Part shown: piece by piece, positions 36,142 through 51,100 of the stretch
Layout: every line of letters begins with the position of its first letter
How positions within the stretch are numbered: the first letter of the stretch is position 1
Translations under genes and position numbers: made by a program
From: Aselliscus stoliczkanus
Lineage: Eukaryota > Chordata > Mammalia > Chiroptera > Hipposideridae
Direction: 5' to 3'
NCBI GenBank assembly: GCA_033961575.1
Contig: CM066730.1
Location: forward strand, 131,878,023 to 131,942,022
DNA length: 64,000 nt
Notes under the pieces: model-generated
The model's input: only the letters and a program-made list of their open reading frames with translations
What the model was told of the DNA's origin: nothing
Databases searched by the model: none

Positions 36142-39100
36142 AGCATACATACATCAATTCTCTCCTTTCCCCTTCCTTATTGTAGCTAGCCACAACACTG
36201 CTAGATAGATAAATATTTAGAGGACAATGCAGCTAATTTTTTAAAAACACATCCACTGAAAAGAATAGATGGGAGGTGTTAGTTAATTAATCATGGTAAT
36301 TTATTTTTTGAAGATTTTTATTAAAAATACAGCTAACACAATTTTATATTACTTTCAGGGCTACATCATAGTTATTCAACAATTATATACCTAAAGAAGT
36401 GATCACCATGTTAAGTCAGCAACCATCTGACACAGTACCATGCTGTCACAATATTATTGACTATATTCCCCATGCTATACATTACATCCCCATGACTTGT
36501 TTTATACCTGGAAATTTGGGCCTCCTATTTCCCTTCATCTTTCTCTCTACTTTAAAAAATTTTTCAATTACAGTTGACATTCAATATTACTTTATATTAA
36601 TTTCAGGTATATAGCATAGTGGTTAGACATTTATATAATTTAAGAAATGATCCCCCTGACTAGTCTAGTACTCACCTGGTTACATAGTTATTACCATATT
36701 ATTGACTATATTCCCTATGCTATGCCCTACATCCCCATGACTACTTTGTAACAATCCATTTGTACTTCTTAATCCCTTCCCTTTTTTCACCCACTCCCCA
36801 ATCCCCCTTCAATATGGCAACCATCAAAATGTTCTCTGTATCTATGAGTTTGTTTCTGTTTTACTTGTATATTTTGTACTTTAGATTCCACATATAAGTG
36901 AAATCACATTGCATCTGTCTTTCTCTGTCTAATATACTGCACTCAGCACAAACCCTTCAGGTCCATCCATGTTGCTGCAGATGGCAAGAACTCATTCTTT
37001 CCCATGGCCAAGCAATATTTCATTGTATATATGTACCACCTTCTCTTTATCCATTCTTCCATGAATGGACACCCAGGCTGCCCCCACATTTTGGCCTTTG
37101 TAAACAATGTTGTAATGAACATATAAACACACACGTCCCTTCAAAATAGCATTTTGGGTTTCTTCAGATAAATACCAGAAGTGGGATTACTGGGTCCTTC
37201 TTTGTCTTTTGTTATAGTCTTTATTTTAAAGTGTATTTTGTCTTGTATAAGTATTGCTACCCCAGCTTTTTTGTTTGTTTCCATATTCATGAAATACCTT
37301 TTCCCATTCCTTTACTTTCAGTCTGTGTGTGTCTTTTGATCTGAAGTGAGTCTCTTACAGGCAGCATACTCATATGCAAGCGTTTTGTTTTGTTTTGTTT
37401 TGTTTTTAAAGATTTTTTTTTTTTTTTGAGGGCAGTGTCACTGGCCCTCATATGTGGGACCTGAACCGGGGCCGCTGGCTTCCCAAGCCAGCGCTTAACC
37501 ACTGCACCACTTGGCTGGCCCGGGTTTTGTTTTCTTATTCATTCAGCCACTCTATGTCTTTTGATTGGAGCATTTAATACATTTAGTTTTGAAAGTAATT
37601 ATTGATAGACATGTAGCTATTGCCATTTTATTATTCCTGTTTTTGATCTTTTCTCCTTCTTAAAGAAGTCCCTTTAACATTCCTTGTAATACTGGTTTAG
37701 TGGTGGTGAGTTCCTTTAGCTTTTTCTTGTCTGAGAACCTTTTTATCTGTCCTTCAATTTTAAATGATAGCCTTGCTGGGTAGAGTACTCTTCGTTGTAT
37801 GTCTTTGCTTTTCATCACTTTGCATTTTCATGCCAATTCTTTCTGCCTCCAAAGTTTCTGTTGTGAAGTCAGCTGACAATTTTTATGGGAGCTCTCTTAT
37901 AAGTTGACTTTCTCTTGCTGTTTATACGATTTTCTCTTTGTCTTTAGTCTTGCCATTTTAATTATGATGTATCTTGGTGTGGTCCTGTTTGGGTTCATCT
38001 TGTTTGAGACTCTGCACTTTCTGGGCTTGTAGGTCTTTTTCCTTCACCAGTTTAGGGAAGTTTTCAGTCATTATTTCTTCAAATAGTTTCTCAATCCCTT
38101 GTTTTCTCTCTTTTCCTGCTGCTACCTCTGTGATGCGAATGTTGGTACACTTGATGTTGTCCCAGAGGCTCCTTAAACTATCCTCATTTAAAAAAATTTT
38201 TTTTTTCTTTTTGCTGTTCTGATTGCTTTTTTTCTGCTACCTTGTCTTCTAAATTGCTCATTCGATCCTCTGCTTCATTTAGTCTGCTGATGATTCCTTC
38301 TAGTGCATTCTTCATTTCAGTTATTATATTTTCTACTTCTGACTGGTTCTCTTTTATGGTTTCTATGTCCATTTTTATGCTTTCTATGTCTTTGTAGAGG
38401 TTCTCACTAAGTTTCTTGAGCATCTTTGCAACCAGTGTTTTGAATTCTGTGTCTGTAGATTGCTTGCTTCCATTTCCTCTAGTTCTTTCTGTGGAGTTTT
38501 CTCCTGTTCTATCATGTGGGACATGTTTCTTTGTCTCCTCATTTTGGCTGCCTCTCTGTGCTTGTTTCTATGTATTTGGTAGGGCTGCTATGTCTCCCGG
38601 TCTTGGCCAGGTGGACTTATGTAGTAGATATACTGTGTGGATGCATGGAGCAGACTCCCTGGTCACCTGCTCTGGGTGTTCCAGGAGTGTCCCTTGTGTG
38701 GATTGTGTGTGACACTCCTATTATAGTTGAGCCTTGATTACTATTGTCATTACTAGTGGGTGGGCTTGACCCTCAGACTTACTGGCTGTGGGGTTTGGCC
38801 ACATCCATAGCTTATAGACTGCTGTATGGGGGAATTACCCCACTGACTGGGATTCATCCCAGTGGGCTCTATTGCCTCTTGAGACCACCCTTTTTGTGTG
38901 CCACTTGTAGGGCTAACTGGACAATGCTCTGCTATGGTTCTGAAGCCAACTTCCAAGTATGTTGGTTCTGGGGCCAATTGGGAGAAGCTCCAGTGCAGGC
39001 CCAGGTCAGCCACTGCCTGTGACCAGCCCAGTGACTACCTGGTAGGAGCTACCAAGTGATCCATGGTTGTTTGCTGCCTGTACTAAAGTTGAAAACATGT

Positions 39101-42100
39101 GGGAGAGGGAGAGGCCATGCTGTGAAACGATGGCTGCCACCAATACCAGGCCTGGGACAGCTTTGCAAACAGTCAGGAAACACTAAGGTCTGCTGCCACC
39201 TGCTTGTTCCTTTAAGTGTCAGCTGTTGATAAAGCCTTGTGCAGTACTCAAGTTGGGTGAAAGGCAGGGTTTCAGGGAGTCACTAGAGTGGGGAGGGTTG
39301 TAATCAGCAGCTTACTGTAAATTCTGGTTTTGTGCCAATGCTGAGCTTGGAGCTACTCAGCAAAAGCCTTAGAGCATACTAAGGCCAGTAACTGCCTATC
39401 TGGGGCCCATGGACTCTGATAACTTCTCCAAGAAAATGCAATGCAGGCAGGGCTGGATGCTCTCAAAAAAGCACCTCTTGCTATGGGGGAGTTAAGTAGG
39501 GTGGGGTCCCAGTGAGTCAGCAGGGTGAAACAGCAGAGCTCACTAGACCAGTCAGATTCAGATTTGGCCATAAGTGTAAGGGGAGGGCTCAACACAGGAA
39601 AGATGGTGCCCACCTGCTAGCTGCATGGGATGAGGACCCCACACAGGGAAAATGGTGACTATTCCTCCAGTCCTTGCCTTGAAGCCACACACCTCAGCCT
39701 GACCCCCAAATACCTCTGACTGTCCCTCTGCTGGAGCCCAGGGTGAATGTCTGTGAGTGAGTGAGTCTGTGTGTGGGCCATTTAAGAGGATGGTCATAAT
39801 CCCCACTGTGTTTCACAGCCAGAGGTTGGGCATCTCTTCCCAGCTCCACTACTCTCGGCTGGGTTTCCTAGCTCCACTGGAGGGAACCTTCATGGCCAAG
39901 GTATCCCTCCTGATTTTCAACCACCACACGGAGGTTTGGGCCGACCCTATTTCACATCTTTGCCCCTCCTACCAGTCTCAACGTGGCTTCTTCTTTATAT
40001 TCTTCATCATAAAACTTCCGCTCAGTTAGACTTCGAATGGTTCTGCAGGTTGATTTTTCTATAATTTAGTTGTAAATGTAATGTGTTCAAGGGAGGAGGC
40101 AAGCACAGCATTTATCTACTCTGCCATCTTGGATCTCTCCTAATTCAGGTAGTTTAAATTGGAGCTTGTTTTTAATGTTCTATTTTTTTCTTCTGACAAT
40201 CATATGGAAAAACTAGAGTGTTTTTTTTTTCTAAGAGAATAAGTTCTTTTTAGCACGTGCTATTGGTGTCTGTTCAATTTTTCTTCCCATACCTTTTCTA
40301 GTGTGGCTTTTTATAGTCCAGAGGCTACACAACAAAACTCTACACTTCTTAGACTCCTCTGCAGTTACAGCCCTAGAGGCAGATTAGACTGCACCAACTA
40401 CATACATGCTTGAGATTTGGAGGATAGAAAGGAGAGGGTGGCCATTTTTCTGCTGCTTTCTTGGCTATTTTCTGCTGCCAGCAACATAACTGAGATGTGG
40501 GAATCTTCAACAGCAGAGCTGCAATCCAGTCTCCAGTTTCATGGGTGTAGAGAGGCAGTTAAGGCAGTGCCAGTCCTAGCTTTCTCATCCTTGAATCAGC
40601 ATAACAGTGGTGAGTTCTTGAATTCAATGGCCCCATGAGCAACCTTCTAATATTTCTTCTTGGTTATCGCAGAGGTAGCAGCTGCTCTGGCCAGCCAATT
40701 CTGTGGTCTTCTGAGAAACATTCTTGGAGATTCTGCCCAAAGCTTGTTCTTCTAGCACATCTATCGTTGTGTGAACATCATTTAAATCGTTTTCTGCATA
40801 AGTGGTGTCTGTTTCCTGCCCCAAACCCTGACACAGACCTGCTGTGATCTCCTCTGGTAGGAAACACAAGTGCTCAGTCTGTGATACCTTTGCCCAGAAG
40901 GAGCTATTTGGGGAAGACTAAAGGGACTGGGGCTCCTTACCAGACTGCTGGGGGGAGCACGGCCTGGAGCTTGGTTACTCCTCCATCTATGGGGACCAGG
41001 AACTGCACGTTGTTCAGGGCTACAGCAGTTGTCATCGCATCTGTGTTGTATTTGTAGTCTATGCGCAGGTCAGTGCTTGCTGGCTCACACCGCCAGTTCA
41101 CTGCCAGGTTCAGAGGCGTGGACTGAATGCCCTGGGCAGACACCTTGCCAAACGACAGGAAACAGAAGGTTTAAGGCTCAACTGTGCATCTGAAACAAAA
41201 CGAGAGGCTACAAGTATCTCCTGTAGGGATGTTCTTAGATATCAAAACATTGTTATGTAGTTGGTGCTGTTCACTAAAGAGCTCTCAGTGAAAATCACCA
41301 TGAAGGGTGCCATGTGAGAGAACAGATGCTTTGGGTAAATTGTTGCAGATTAAAAACAAAAAATCAATTACTAAAATCTCCATAGCACGTTAGAGTTTAC
41401 AACGCACCATCAGGAGGTGGTAGCACACTGGTTAGGAGCTGAGGACAAAGAGTTGGACAGTCCTGGGTGTGAGTTCTGATCATCACTTACAACTGAGTGA
41501 CCTTGGACCAGGCACTAAATTTGTGTGAGCCTCAATATTTCCTCATCTGCCAAACAGGAATTGTAACAACAATATTTACCTGTAGGGTTGTCAGGCAGAT
41601 TGAAGGAGATGTTTTATGTGAAACACTTGGCATAGTACCTAGCACAAAGCAAGGAATTAACATTCTAATCCATGCTACTTATTAATATTCTTATCATACT
41701 TGCTCTTCACAACAAACCAGTTAATTAGACAGAGCAGGTTATTATTACTCCTTTGGGGTTTGCCAAAGTAAGGGCTTGAACTCAGGTCCTTTAACTGGAA
41801 ATGCTGCATTCAATTGTCTACTGTCAATTCTAGTTAGAATCAACTGTGAGTTTGGCCAAGAAAAAGCCAGGTTTGAAGAATCAATATAAATTTATCTTCT
41901 CTAAAGACAATAATGTCAACTTGACTTCTGGGTCCACAGTGAAAAGTTATTTCTCAGTTGTTCACTGTGATGACGACTAGCTCTAAGATATTTTCCTTTT
42001 CCAAGTACACACACACTGCAGGAGCTGTGTAGGTGGTATCTATGTCCTTGCAATTTTATTCATGGAGTATGAGTCTTGCTGGTGTTGAAGGATATAAACA

Positions 42101-45100
42101 GCTCTCCATTGGCCTAGCAATGTCTGCACAGATGGACCCCACAGGGAAGGGGCCTGAGGGCAGGCTGAGCTCTCAAGGCAGGAGTGGCTGTTGCAGAAAC
42201 AAGCCCAGAAAGTGGTTTTTATAAAATGACAGACATAGCTTTTGGTGACAATTTTAGTTAGATAACCATTATAATAGTTTTAAAACTTTAAATATTGATA
42301 GCAGCACAATTCTCTGCAAATGAACTTTTATTTGGAAATCTATTATTTAAAATAGATCAAAAGCAGATCTATTTCTGCCCGTTTCTGCACTATATCCTCA
42401 GCAGGAGTTCACAATTTGATAGTAGCTGTCCTACCCAGTGAGGGGATATGTGAGGGTTGTGTTTTTGATTGTCCTGATTACTGGGAGATGCTACTCGTGG
42501 CCAGAAACTAAACATGCTGAGATTTGATGGCAACCCCACAAAATGCTAGTTTCTTGCATCGCTGAAAAACAACAACACAACAAAACAAACAAAAGGCAAT
42601 CTTCAGAGCACACGTTAACAGAACGGCAGGCCTACTTACATTTTACAAAGTACAGTACTCACTAACCTTGGATAGTGAGTAAGGTGGGTTGCAAGTATTC
42701 CGCAGCACGAGCAAACATTTCTAATACATTCTAACGTGGTAAATGAGCGATGTCTTGCAATACGAGCAGTTTGTTTCTGGAACAAATTATGCTCACAAAT
42801 GAAGGTATTACTGTACTGTGAAATATATTGGGCTACTAGCTCCTCACAATCACCTATGAAATATCTAAGTAGGAATCATTGTTATCCTTATTTGCAGATG
42901 AGGAAACTGAGGTTCAGGGAGATGAAGTGCCCAAGGTCAGTGGCTGGTAGGGAGCTGGCTTAATTCCATAATTCAGTCTCTTGCTTACACTTTAGTACTT
43001 TACACCAAGCTCATATTGCGTTAGGTAAATTCTTTCTACTCTCTAGGTTCACTTAATGACAAATATGGAGTCTGAAAAAAACTCACAGGTTTAAAATTTC
43101 AAAAAAATTTTAATCTAAAGTGAAAATATAGATGCAGGGTTTCTAATGAAACTTCATGAAAGAAAACAACTACAGTTTTAGTTTTACCCTTTTGGGCATA
43201 AGAACCATGCATGTGCCCTGAAATTTAAATTCTCACTCAGGGAAAAATTACACTGGAGTTTCTTTTTCTTACTCCTTTCCATTTCTCTCAGAAGCTTAAA
43301 GCAATCACTAAATGTGTTTAAATGTTTTCTTGGGAGAAAAACAGTTAAATAAAAATACATTTCCTATTATACTTTAATTATGAAAGTGATGAATTTCTGT
43401 TATATCATGTGTTTGTTCAGTATTATTGATAATGTCCAAAGCTTAGATGATACTGTTCTTTCAGGAAAAACATTCTATCCAATTGCATATTTGTAAAATG
43501 TACCATCATGTAGATACTTCACCTTCAATGGTTTCCTTATGATAACATAAATAAGTGGTTTTCAACCCATAGGGTGTATTATAATCAATTGGAGAACTTG
43601 TAATAAATATACATACTGGGCCAGAACCAATTATGTCAATATCTCTGGGAGTTCCAGGGCTCAGCAGGTATCTATGTTTAAACCTGTACCTATATCTATA
43701 TCTGTCTATAAATAGATTTTAATATAGGTATCTATATCTATCTATAATTAACACTAGTTCAGAACTAGCATTTGTTTACAAGTTCCCTGGTGACTGTACA
43801 TTCATGTTTGAGATGCACTGATTTTTAGTAAAGTACAACGTTAAAAAATACTTTTTCCTCATCTTACGAAAAATAATTTGAGCATATTTAGTCACACAAA
43901 TTACAATGTGTTGAAAGTAACCTAATCGATCAAGTGGCTGAGAATCAATAGGATACTCAGGGGTCCTTGTTTGAAATAGGCTCATTTACTAGATCAGTTA
44001 TAATTTGGGGTAATGGTAACCCTAGACACAAAAAGAAATTTCTAATGTACTCTATTGTGTTGTGCCAAACATTCTTTTTTTTTTTAAACATTTTGACTTT
44101 TTTGTTTTGTTTTGAGAGCAGTGTCACTGGCCATCATATGTGGGATCCGAACTGGGGCCACTGGCGTCCCAAGTCAGCTTTTTTTTTTTTTTTTAAAGAT
44201 TTTATTGGGGAATTGGTGGAGGGGAACAGCGTTGGAGAATCGGGGAAGGGGAACAGACAAGTTGCCGTCTTCTTGTTCTTCAGTTTAGTTGCGGAGGATG
44301 TTGCTTCACTGTTGGTATCGTCATTGCGCTCTTCCCGGATGAGGCAGATCGGTCGCTGGCCTCTGGATGTCGCTCATCGCGGCTATTGGCAGCTCACGCT
44401 TGGCTGCCAGCCGCTCACGCTGGCTGCGGGCCACTCACTGCAGCCTATGGCAGCCCACTGCAGCAGGGGCTGCAGCCCACACCATCACCGGGGCTCGCAC
44501 AGCCCAGCTCCAGGTGGAGCTGTTGTTAGCTGTAGAGGGCAGTGTCACTGGCCCTCATGTGGGATCCGAACCGGGGCCGCTGGCATCCCAAAACCAGCGC
44601 TTAACCAATGCGCCACTCGGCCGGCCCCCCAAGTCAGCTTTTTAACCACCGCGCCACTCGCCTGGCCCCAAACATTCTTTTAACATTAAATTATTCTTAA
44701 GAAATAATTTATTAGAATTTATTGCAAATGACTATGACATTCAGAAAAGACACCAGATTACTTACATTTAATAACTGAAAATGAGAGGTTTTAATAAACT
44801 AACATTATTAACAAAATTACAGTGAAGTTTATCAATATTTATAATCTTAATTGATGTTATTTTCTCAACTTTATTTTTGTGGTATATTTCTCTAATTTTT
44901 AAATAAAATATTTTACATGTAAGTTTAAACTAATAAGGATATGTATGAATATTCTTGTCACTAAGTCTCCAACTAGTCTTAAAATTTCTGTTTTCCTATA
45001 ATTTGTAGCTTTTAAATACTATTAAAAGAAATGTTACTTTATTTACTTTCATTTAATGTTAAATATATTAGAATATATATTTGTAATGTGAAAGAGGTAT

Positions 45101-48100
45101 CCTGCCCATATAAGTAGGCTTACCTGATATTTGAGCATGTCCACATTATAATATGTAGCCTGGGGTTTTTGTTCCGACACTTTCTTTAGGTGAGTCATCA
45201 AATTTGGCATGTTTACCCAGAATTCCTTGGTATTGGCATCATTTTGGGAGTTATCACTATTCAATTGGGAAGAAAAATGATTGAGTAGCATCTTGTGACA
45301 AACATGAACCACACAAAGAAGCATCTTAGCAACTTGTCATCTGATTTCCATATTCATTTTTCACAATTTTCAGAGATTATATGACTAATAGTGTATGGTT
45401 TTAGTACAATTGCACTTCTGAATGGCATTAATAGACTAATACCCATAGGGATGCATTATTGTATTATTATAACTCTCAGTGAGTACCCAGAGGTATTAAC
45501 CAATCATGATAATTTGTTGCTTTAAAGAGTGAATTATTTATTAACCCAAGTTTAATAGCTGTTTCTACATCAGCACAGTTTCCTCTGAGGTAATACAATC
45601 AAGGAGCTGAGTACATTGATTTTCTTTTGTATTGACTTGAACAGTAGTTACTCAGAAATTACTGAGTTAAATATTTGGCCAAATGTAAATGTGGTTTTTA
45701 TCTCCAATTGAGGAAAAAAGGGCAACACTAAAACTGCAATACTACTTTTTAGGTCTGCAGTATTTCATCTGAGAGCATCTAAATCATAAAAGAGTCACTT
45801 CTCTTACAAGATGACCCCGGAATTTAAATGATAATGATCATGGTAGTTACAACTGACAAGTATAGTTTTAATGAACTAAGGAGTTTTGTATTTTATGAGA
45901 GGTGTTAGCTTTGCTCAAGAGGCCTGTCTACAGGCCACTCACCCAATGTATCTTGACATTGCTTGTCTCAGTGACAAAAAGAATCAGGCAAGAGTGTGAA
46001 AAATATCTACTTACTTCCCACAAGATGAGGAAACTGAAAATGGTAGTAATTCAGTAAATTGACACACAATTCTCTCACTGACACTTCACTTTCAGAATAT
46101 CCCATATAAATACAACAATACCAGCTATAATTTTTGAGCACTTATTCTGTGTTAGGCACTCTGTTAGATACAATATAAACTAAGAAATCTACTGGCTTAA
46201 TGTGCACACTAAAAACATGGAGGGAAACTGAAACAACAAGTTTCTGATTTCCAATCTGGATCATTTCACATTTATTTTTCATTTAATGAGTGATCATTTC
46301 TTTTATACCTTTAAACCTGGAATCATTTGCCAGTTAAGCCATTGCAAGGACCAAAGAGGAGAAAATAATCTTGGTAATCTCCTGAAAGACCTGTTTTATT
46401 CACCACTGGAATGAAAATCCCACTCAGTCAAGGAAGTGATAGACTACAGAGGTCCCCAAATTCCAAATACCAAGAACCTTCAATTATTCTGGATAAATAT
46501 TCGGCTTGACTAAACTCTTTAAATTATGGTTGAGTTGTTCATTCATTCAACAAATATTACTCAAGTCATTATTAGATGCCAGGCACAGAGAAATTACTGA
46601 AGATACAGTGGTGAACTAATAGAAGTGTTCCATTCCCTTATGGGTTTTACAGTCTAGTAGGGGAGATGGATGAATGAAGAAACACAAATAGATATATAAT
46701 TTTTAATTTTAGTAAATGTGACAAAAGGTACATGGAGAGAGAATAACAAGGGAACATAATTTAGTTTAGGAATGGTGGGTGATGGGGAGGAGAGTGAGAT
46801 GGTTGGAGGAAGCTGAGCAGAGTTGAGATCTGAAGGGTGAGTAGGAGTCAGGGGAAGAAGGGTGGAAATAGCATTGGAGGCAGAGGAAACCAGCACACAA
46901 ATCCTTTTTGTGGTAAAGGACTCTGTCTAAGACTGGTAGCTCTGGCTGAAGCTATAAGGATGGTGGGAGATGAAGGCAGAGAAACAGACAAGGATGGATG
47001 ACACAGAGCCTGAAAGGCAATGGTAACAAGTTTGGATTCTGCTACAGATGTATTGTGGAACCACCAAATGGTGATGAGCAAGGATAACTTGATTTACCTC
47101 ATTAAAGGTCATTCGGCTGCTGTGTGGAAAATGTAGGAGTGGGGCAAAATTGAATGCAGGATGGGAAGGGGGAAAGCAATTGCAGTGGTCCAATGAAATG
47201 AGAGTGGTCGCCTGTACAAGGGAGGTCACAATAAAGGGACAAAGTGGCCACTGTAGAGAGAAACTTTTAGATGGAATATTAAAATAGGACTTGATGGTGG
47301 AGAGGAAGCTGTCAAAATGACTTCTTTTGATTGGAAGAATTAGCATTATTACAATGTCCATACTACCCAAGCAATCTATAGATTCAATGAAATCTCTGTC
47401 AAAATACCAATGGTATTTTTCACAGAGCTACAACAAATAATCTTAAAATTTATATGGAGCCACAAAAGACCCAGATAACCACAGCAATCTTGAGGAAGAA
47501 GAATGAAATTGGAAGTATCACATTGCCTGATATCAACTATACTACAAGACTGTAATAATAAAAGCAGTATGGTACTGGCATAAAAATAGACACATAGATC
47601 AATGGAACTGAATAAAGTGCCTAGAAATAAACCCATGCCTGGATGGTCATTTAATCCATGACAAAGGAGGCAAGAATATACAGTGGGGTAAAGACAGTCT
47701 ATTCAATAATGGTATTGAAAACACTGGAGAGATACTTGCAAAAAAATGAAATTGGACCCCTTCTTATAATTTTTTTTTTTTTTTGAGGGCAGTGTCACTG
47801 GCCCTCATATGTGGGACCGAACCGGGGCCGCTGGCTTCCAAGGCCAGCGCTTAACCACTGTGCCACTCAGCCGGCCCTGGACCCCTTCTTATACCATATA
47901 CATTAATAAACTCGAAGTGGATTAAGACTTAGATGTAAGACCCAAAACCATGAAACTCCTAGAAAACAACATAGGCAGTAAACTCTCTGACTTTGCTCTT
48001 AGTGATATTTTTTTGATTTACTCAGACAAGGGAAACAAAAGAAAAACTAATGAAACTACATCAAACTAACAAGTTTTTGTATAACAAGGTAAACCATCAA

Positions 48101-51100
48101 CAAAACAAAAGGGCAGCCTACTGAATAGGCGAAGATATTCACCAATGAGACATCTGATTCAAGGTTAATATCCAAAATTTATAAAGAATTCCTACAATTC
48201 AACACCAAAAAAACAAACAACCCAATTTAAAAATGGACAGAGGATCTGAACAGACATTTTTTCAAAGAGGACATACTGATGGTCAATAGACATATGAAAA
48301 GATGCTCAGTATCACTAATCATCAGAGAAACACAAATTAAAACCACAGTGAGATATCACCTCACACCTGTGGGGATGGCTGTCATTAATAAATCAACAGA
48401 CAAGTGTTGGTGAAGATGTAGAGAAAAGGGAACCCTTGTGTACTGTTGGTGGGGTTGCAAATTGGTGCAGCAACTATGGAAAATGGTTTGGAGGCTTCTC
48501 AAAAAATTAAAAATAGAACTACCTTTTGACCCAGCAATTCCACTTCTGGGTATTTATCTGAAGAAATCCAAAGCACTAATTTGAAAAGGTATATGCACTC
48601 CTATGTTCATTGCAGCATTATTTACAATAGCCACGATATGGAAGCGACCTAAGTGCCCATCAAAAGAGGATTGGATAAAGAAGTGGTACATGTATACAAT
48701 GGAATATTACTCAACCATAAAAAATAATGCAATCTTACAATTTGTGACAACATGGATGGACATAGAGCATATTATGCTAAGTGAAAAAAGTCAGACTGAG
48801 AAAGACAGATACCATATGATCTCACTTATATGTGGAATCTAAATAAAACAAAGAATGAACAAACAAAACAAAATGAGTAACTCCCTTTGTCTCATCCATT
48901 GCTAATAATTAACTGTATAGTTGATCATTTTTAATAGCATGTATATGCGTATGTTTGTGTGAACATACATGTGCATATGTATGACTAAAACATCATATTA
49001 AGATTTAACAGACAATGTGAAAGAATCAAAAGCTTCTTTGATTTCACATATGTAAAGTTCTATCAAAGCAATTACCACTACAATAAAATTATATGCTTCA
49101 CAGAAAAGACTTTTAAGCTTATGTGAAGAGTACCTCACAGTTCAAATATTATTTGCTAATACAACAAATGAATTTTATTCCTTTTATTGGGCTCACTTCC
49201 CACCATTCTTATCCATTGCCTACTGATAAGTAAAATAGACAATAAATAAATTGTCACTAATACATATTTTATTGCTCTAAATGTCTCTTTGGCCACTTGA
49301 AATAGTTGGCCATTAAAATACACTTATCTATACACATACAATCACCCACAAAAAAACTTTGACAGATGGGAAAAGTTCTGGGTTTGAATCTCCCCACATA
49401 TCTGAGCAGTGATCATTTCTCTATAGCTCTACTCCCTTGCTAAAGTTTATCCCTCCCTCATCAACATATAAAATGCTAAGCTACACACTACTGTAAAAAC
49501 ATTGTGCAAAATATATTTACCAGCAGAGAAGTTGGGGATTTGGCAGGACATGTTCTAACCTGCTGAAATTTATCACCCGAAAAGTCAGGGCAGCTGGCGA
49601 TGGGTTGTTGGCAAAGTGTCTGGTAATGCCGGCAGGAAAGGATAACACCATTTCTCCAGTAATCTTTACGATACATCTGGCATATCAAAACACAGGAGAG
49701 GAAAGAGAGCAAGCCCAGGTCAGTATGCTGTGAATCAAAACAGCTGTGGAAAAGAACAGATTTATGTAACAACATTACATAGCAGAAGAGATGAAAGGTA
49801 GGCTCTTGCAAATCCACTTTCAACTACTAAATCATTTCTTAGACTCAATGGTTTCACACATCCAACACAAGGAGCTATTTGTTGAACGTGTTTTTGAACC
49901 ATAAGAAGAAAAGTGTAGCTTTTCTCTTTCTGTAGAAAAGTCTAAATGTTCACCTCACAAATAGAATCATCTATTCTGGTGGCTCCCTCTCTCTTGGATT
50001 TCTGGATTTTGGGCAGCATATTTGAAGATATTAAATTGCACAATCGTGTCACACTGTACACTGGGACTTATTTTAGTTTTCTGAGTGACATGATTGATGC
50101 CTCAAGCATGTTCTTTTATGTACCCCTGAGGTAAACTTCTTGCTTCCCACTTAACTAGATATTCATTCCATTAACTTGTCTATTTGATTGAAATTGTAAA
50201 GTCAATTAACACATAAGGTAACACAATAGGATGATAATTTGGAAGCAAGAATAATCCTTTTTTTGAAAAAGGCCTGTATTGAGGTATAATTGACATATAA
50301 TAAATGGCACTTATTTATAGTGTAAAATTGCATAATTTCTGATACAGTATATACCTGTAAAAACCATCACACATTCAAGATACTGAAACTACCCAGCATC
50401 CCTAAATATTCCCTCATGGATCTCTGTAATCCCTTTCATGCCCTTCTTCATCCTTCCACTCCCTATCCCTAGGGAATTGCTAATATGCTTTCCAACACTA
50501 TACATTAGCTTACACTTTCTAGAATTTTATATAAAACAAATCAGAAAGTATGTGATTTGGGTGGGGGGGTCTGGCTTCTTTCACTTAGCATAATTATTTT
50601 GAGAGTCATTCTTGTAGTGGGAGTATGAATAATAGTTCATATCTTTTTATTGCTGGGTAGCACATGGATATACCATAGGTTTGTTTTCTTAAGTTCATTC
50701 ACCTGTTGGAGAACATTTGAATTCTTTCCAAATAAATTATTTTCAAATAAATTCTATTGCAAATAAAGCTGTGATGAATATGTGTGCACAAGTCATTACA
50801 TGGCCATATGCTCTCATTTCTCTTGTATAAATGTATAGGAGTAGAGTCACTGAATCACATGGTAAGTGTACCTGTAACTTTCTAAGAGACTGCCAGACTG
50901 GTTTCTGAAGTGGAAAAATAGCTGTGTATGAGAGTTTCAGTTCTTCTGCATCCTTAGCTACACTTGGTAGCGTTTGTCTTTTTAACTTTAGCTATTCTAC
51001 TAGGTGAGCAGCAGTATCTCACTGTTGTTTTAATTTGCATTTCCCTAATGGCTAATGATCTTAAGCATCTTTTCATGAGCTTATTTGTCATCAGTTATTT

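Noticed and set aside
38184..38423. 79-codon minus-strand coiled-coil frame as a gene
   Set aside because: It is an ORF1 piece of half-L1 copy B with no intact start or end.
43967..44683. 238-codon open frame on the plus strand
   Set aside because: It runs through two nested SINEs and their T-tracts; the same peptide segments recur at 4925-5415 and 51210-51515 wherever the long SINE lies. It is not a gene.
48603..48842. 79-codon plus-strand frame ([12 protein letters not shown]...) as a gene
   Set aside because: It is the C-terminal part of a broken L1 ORF2.
49488..49823. 111-codon minus-strand frame as the product of this region
   Set aside because: It overlaps the SGIP1 exon 49521-49676 in the wrong frame; the spliced frame gives the muHD sequence.
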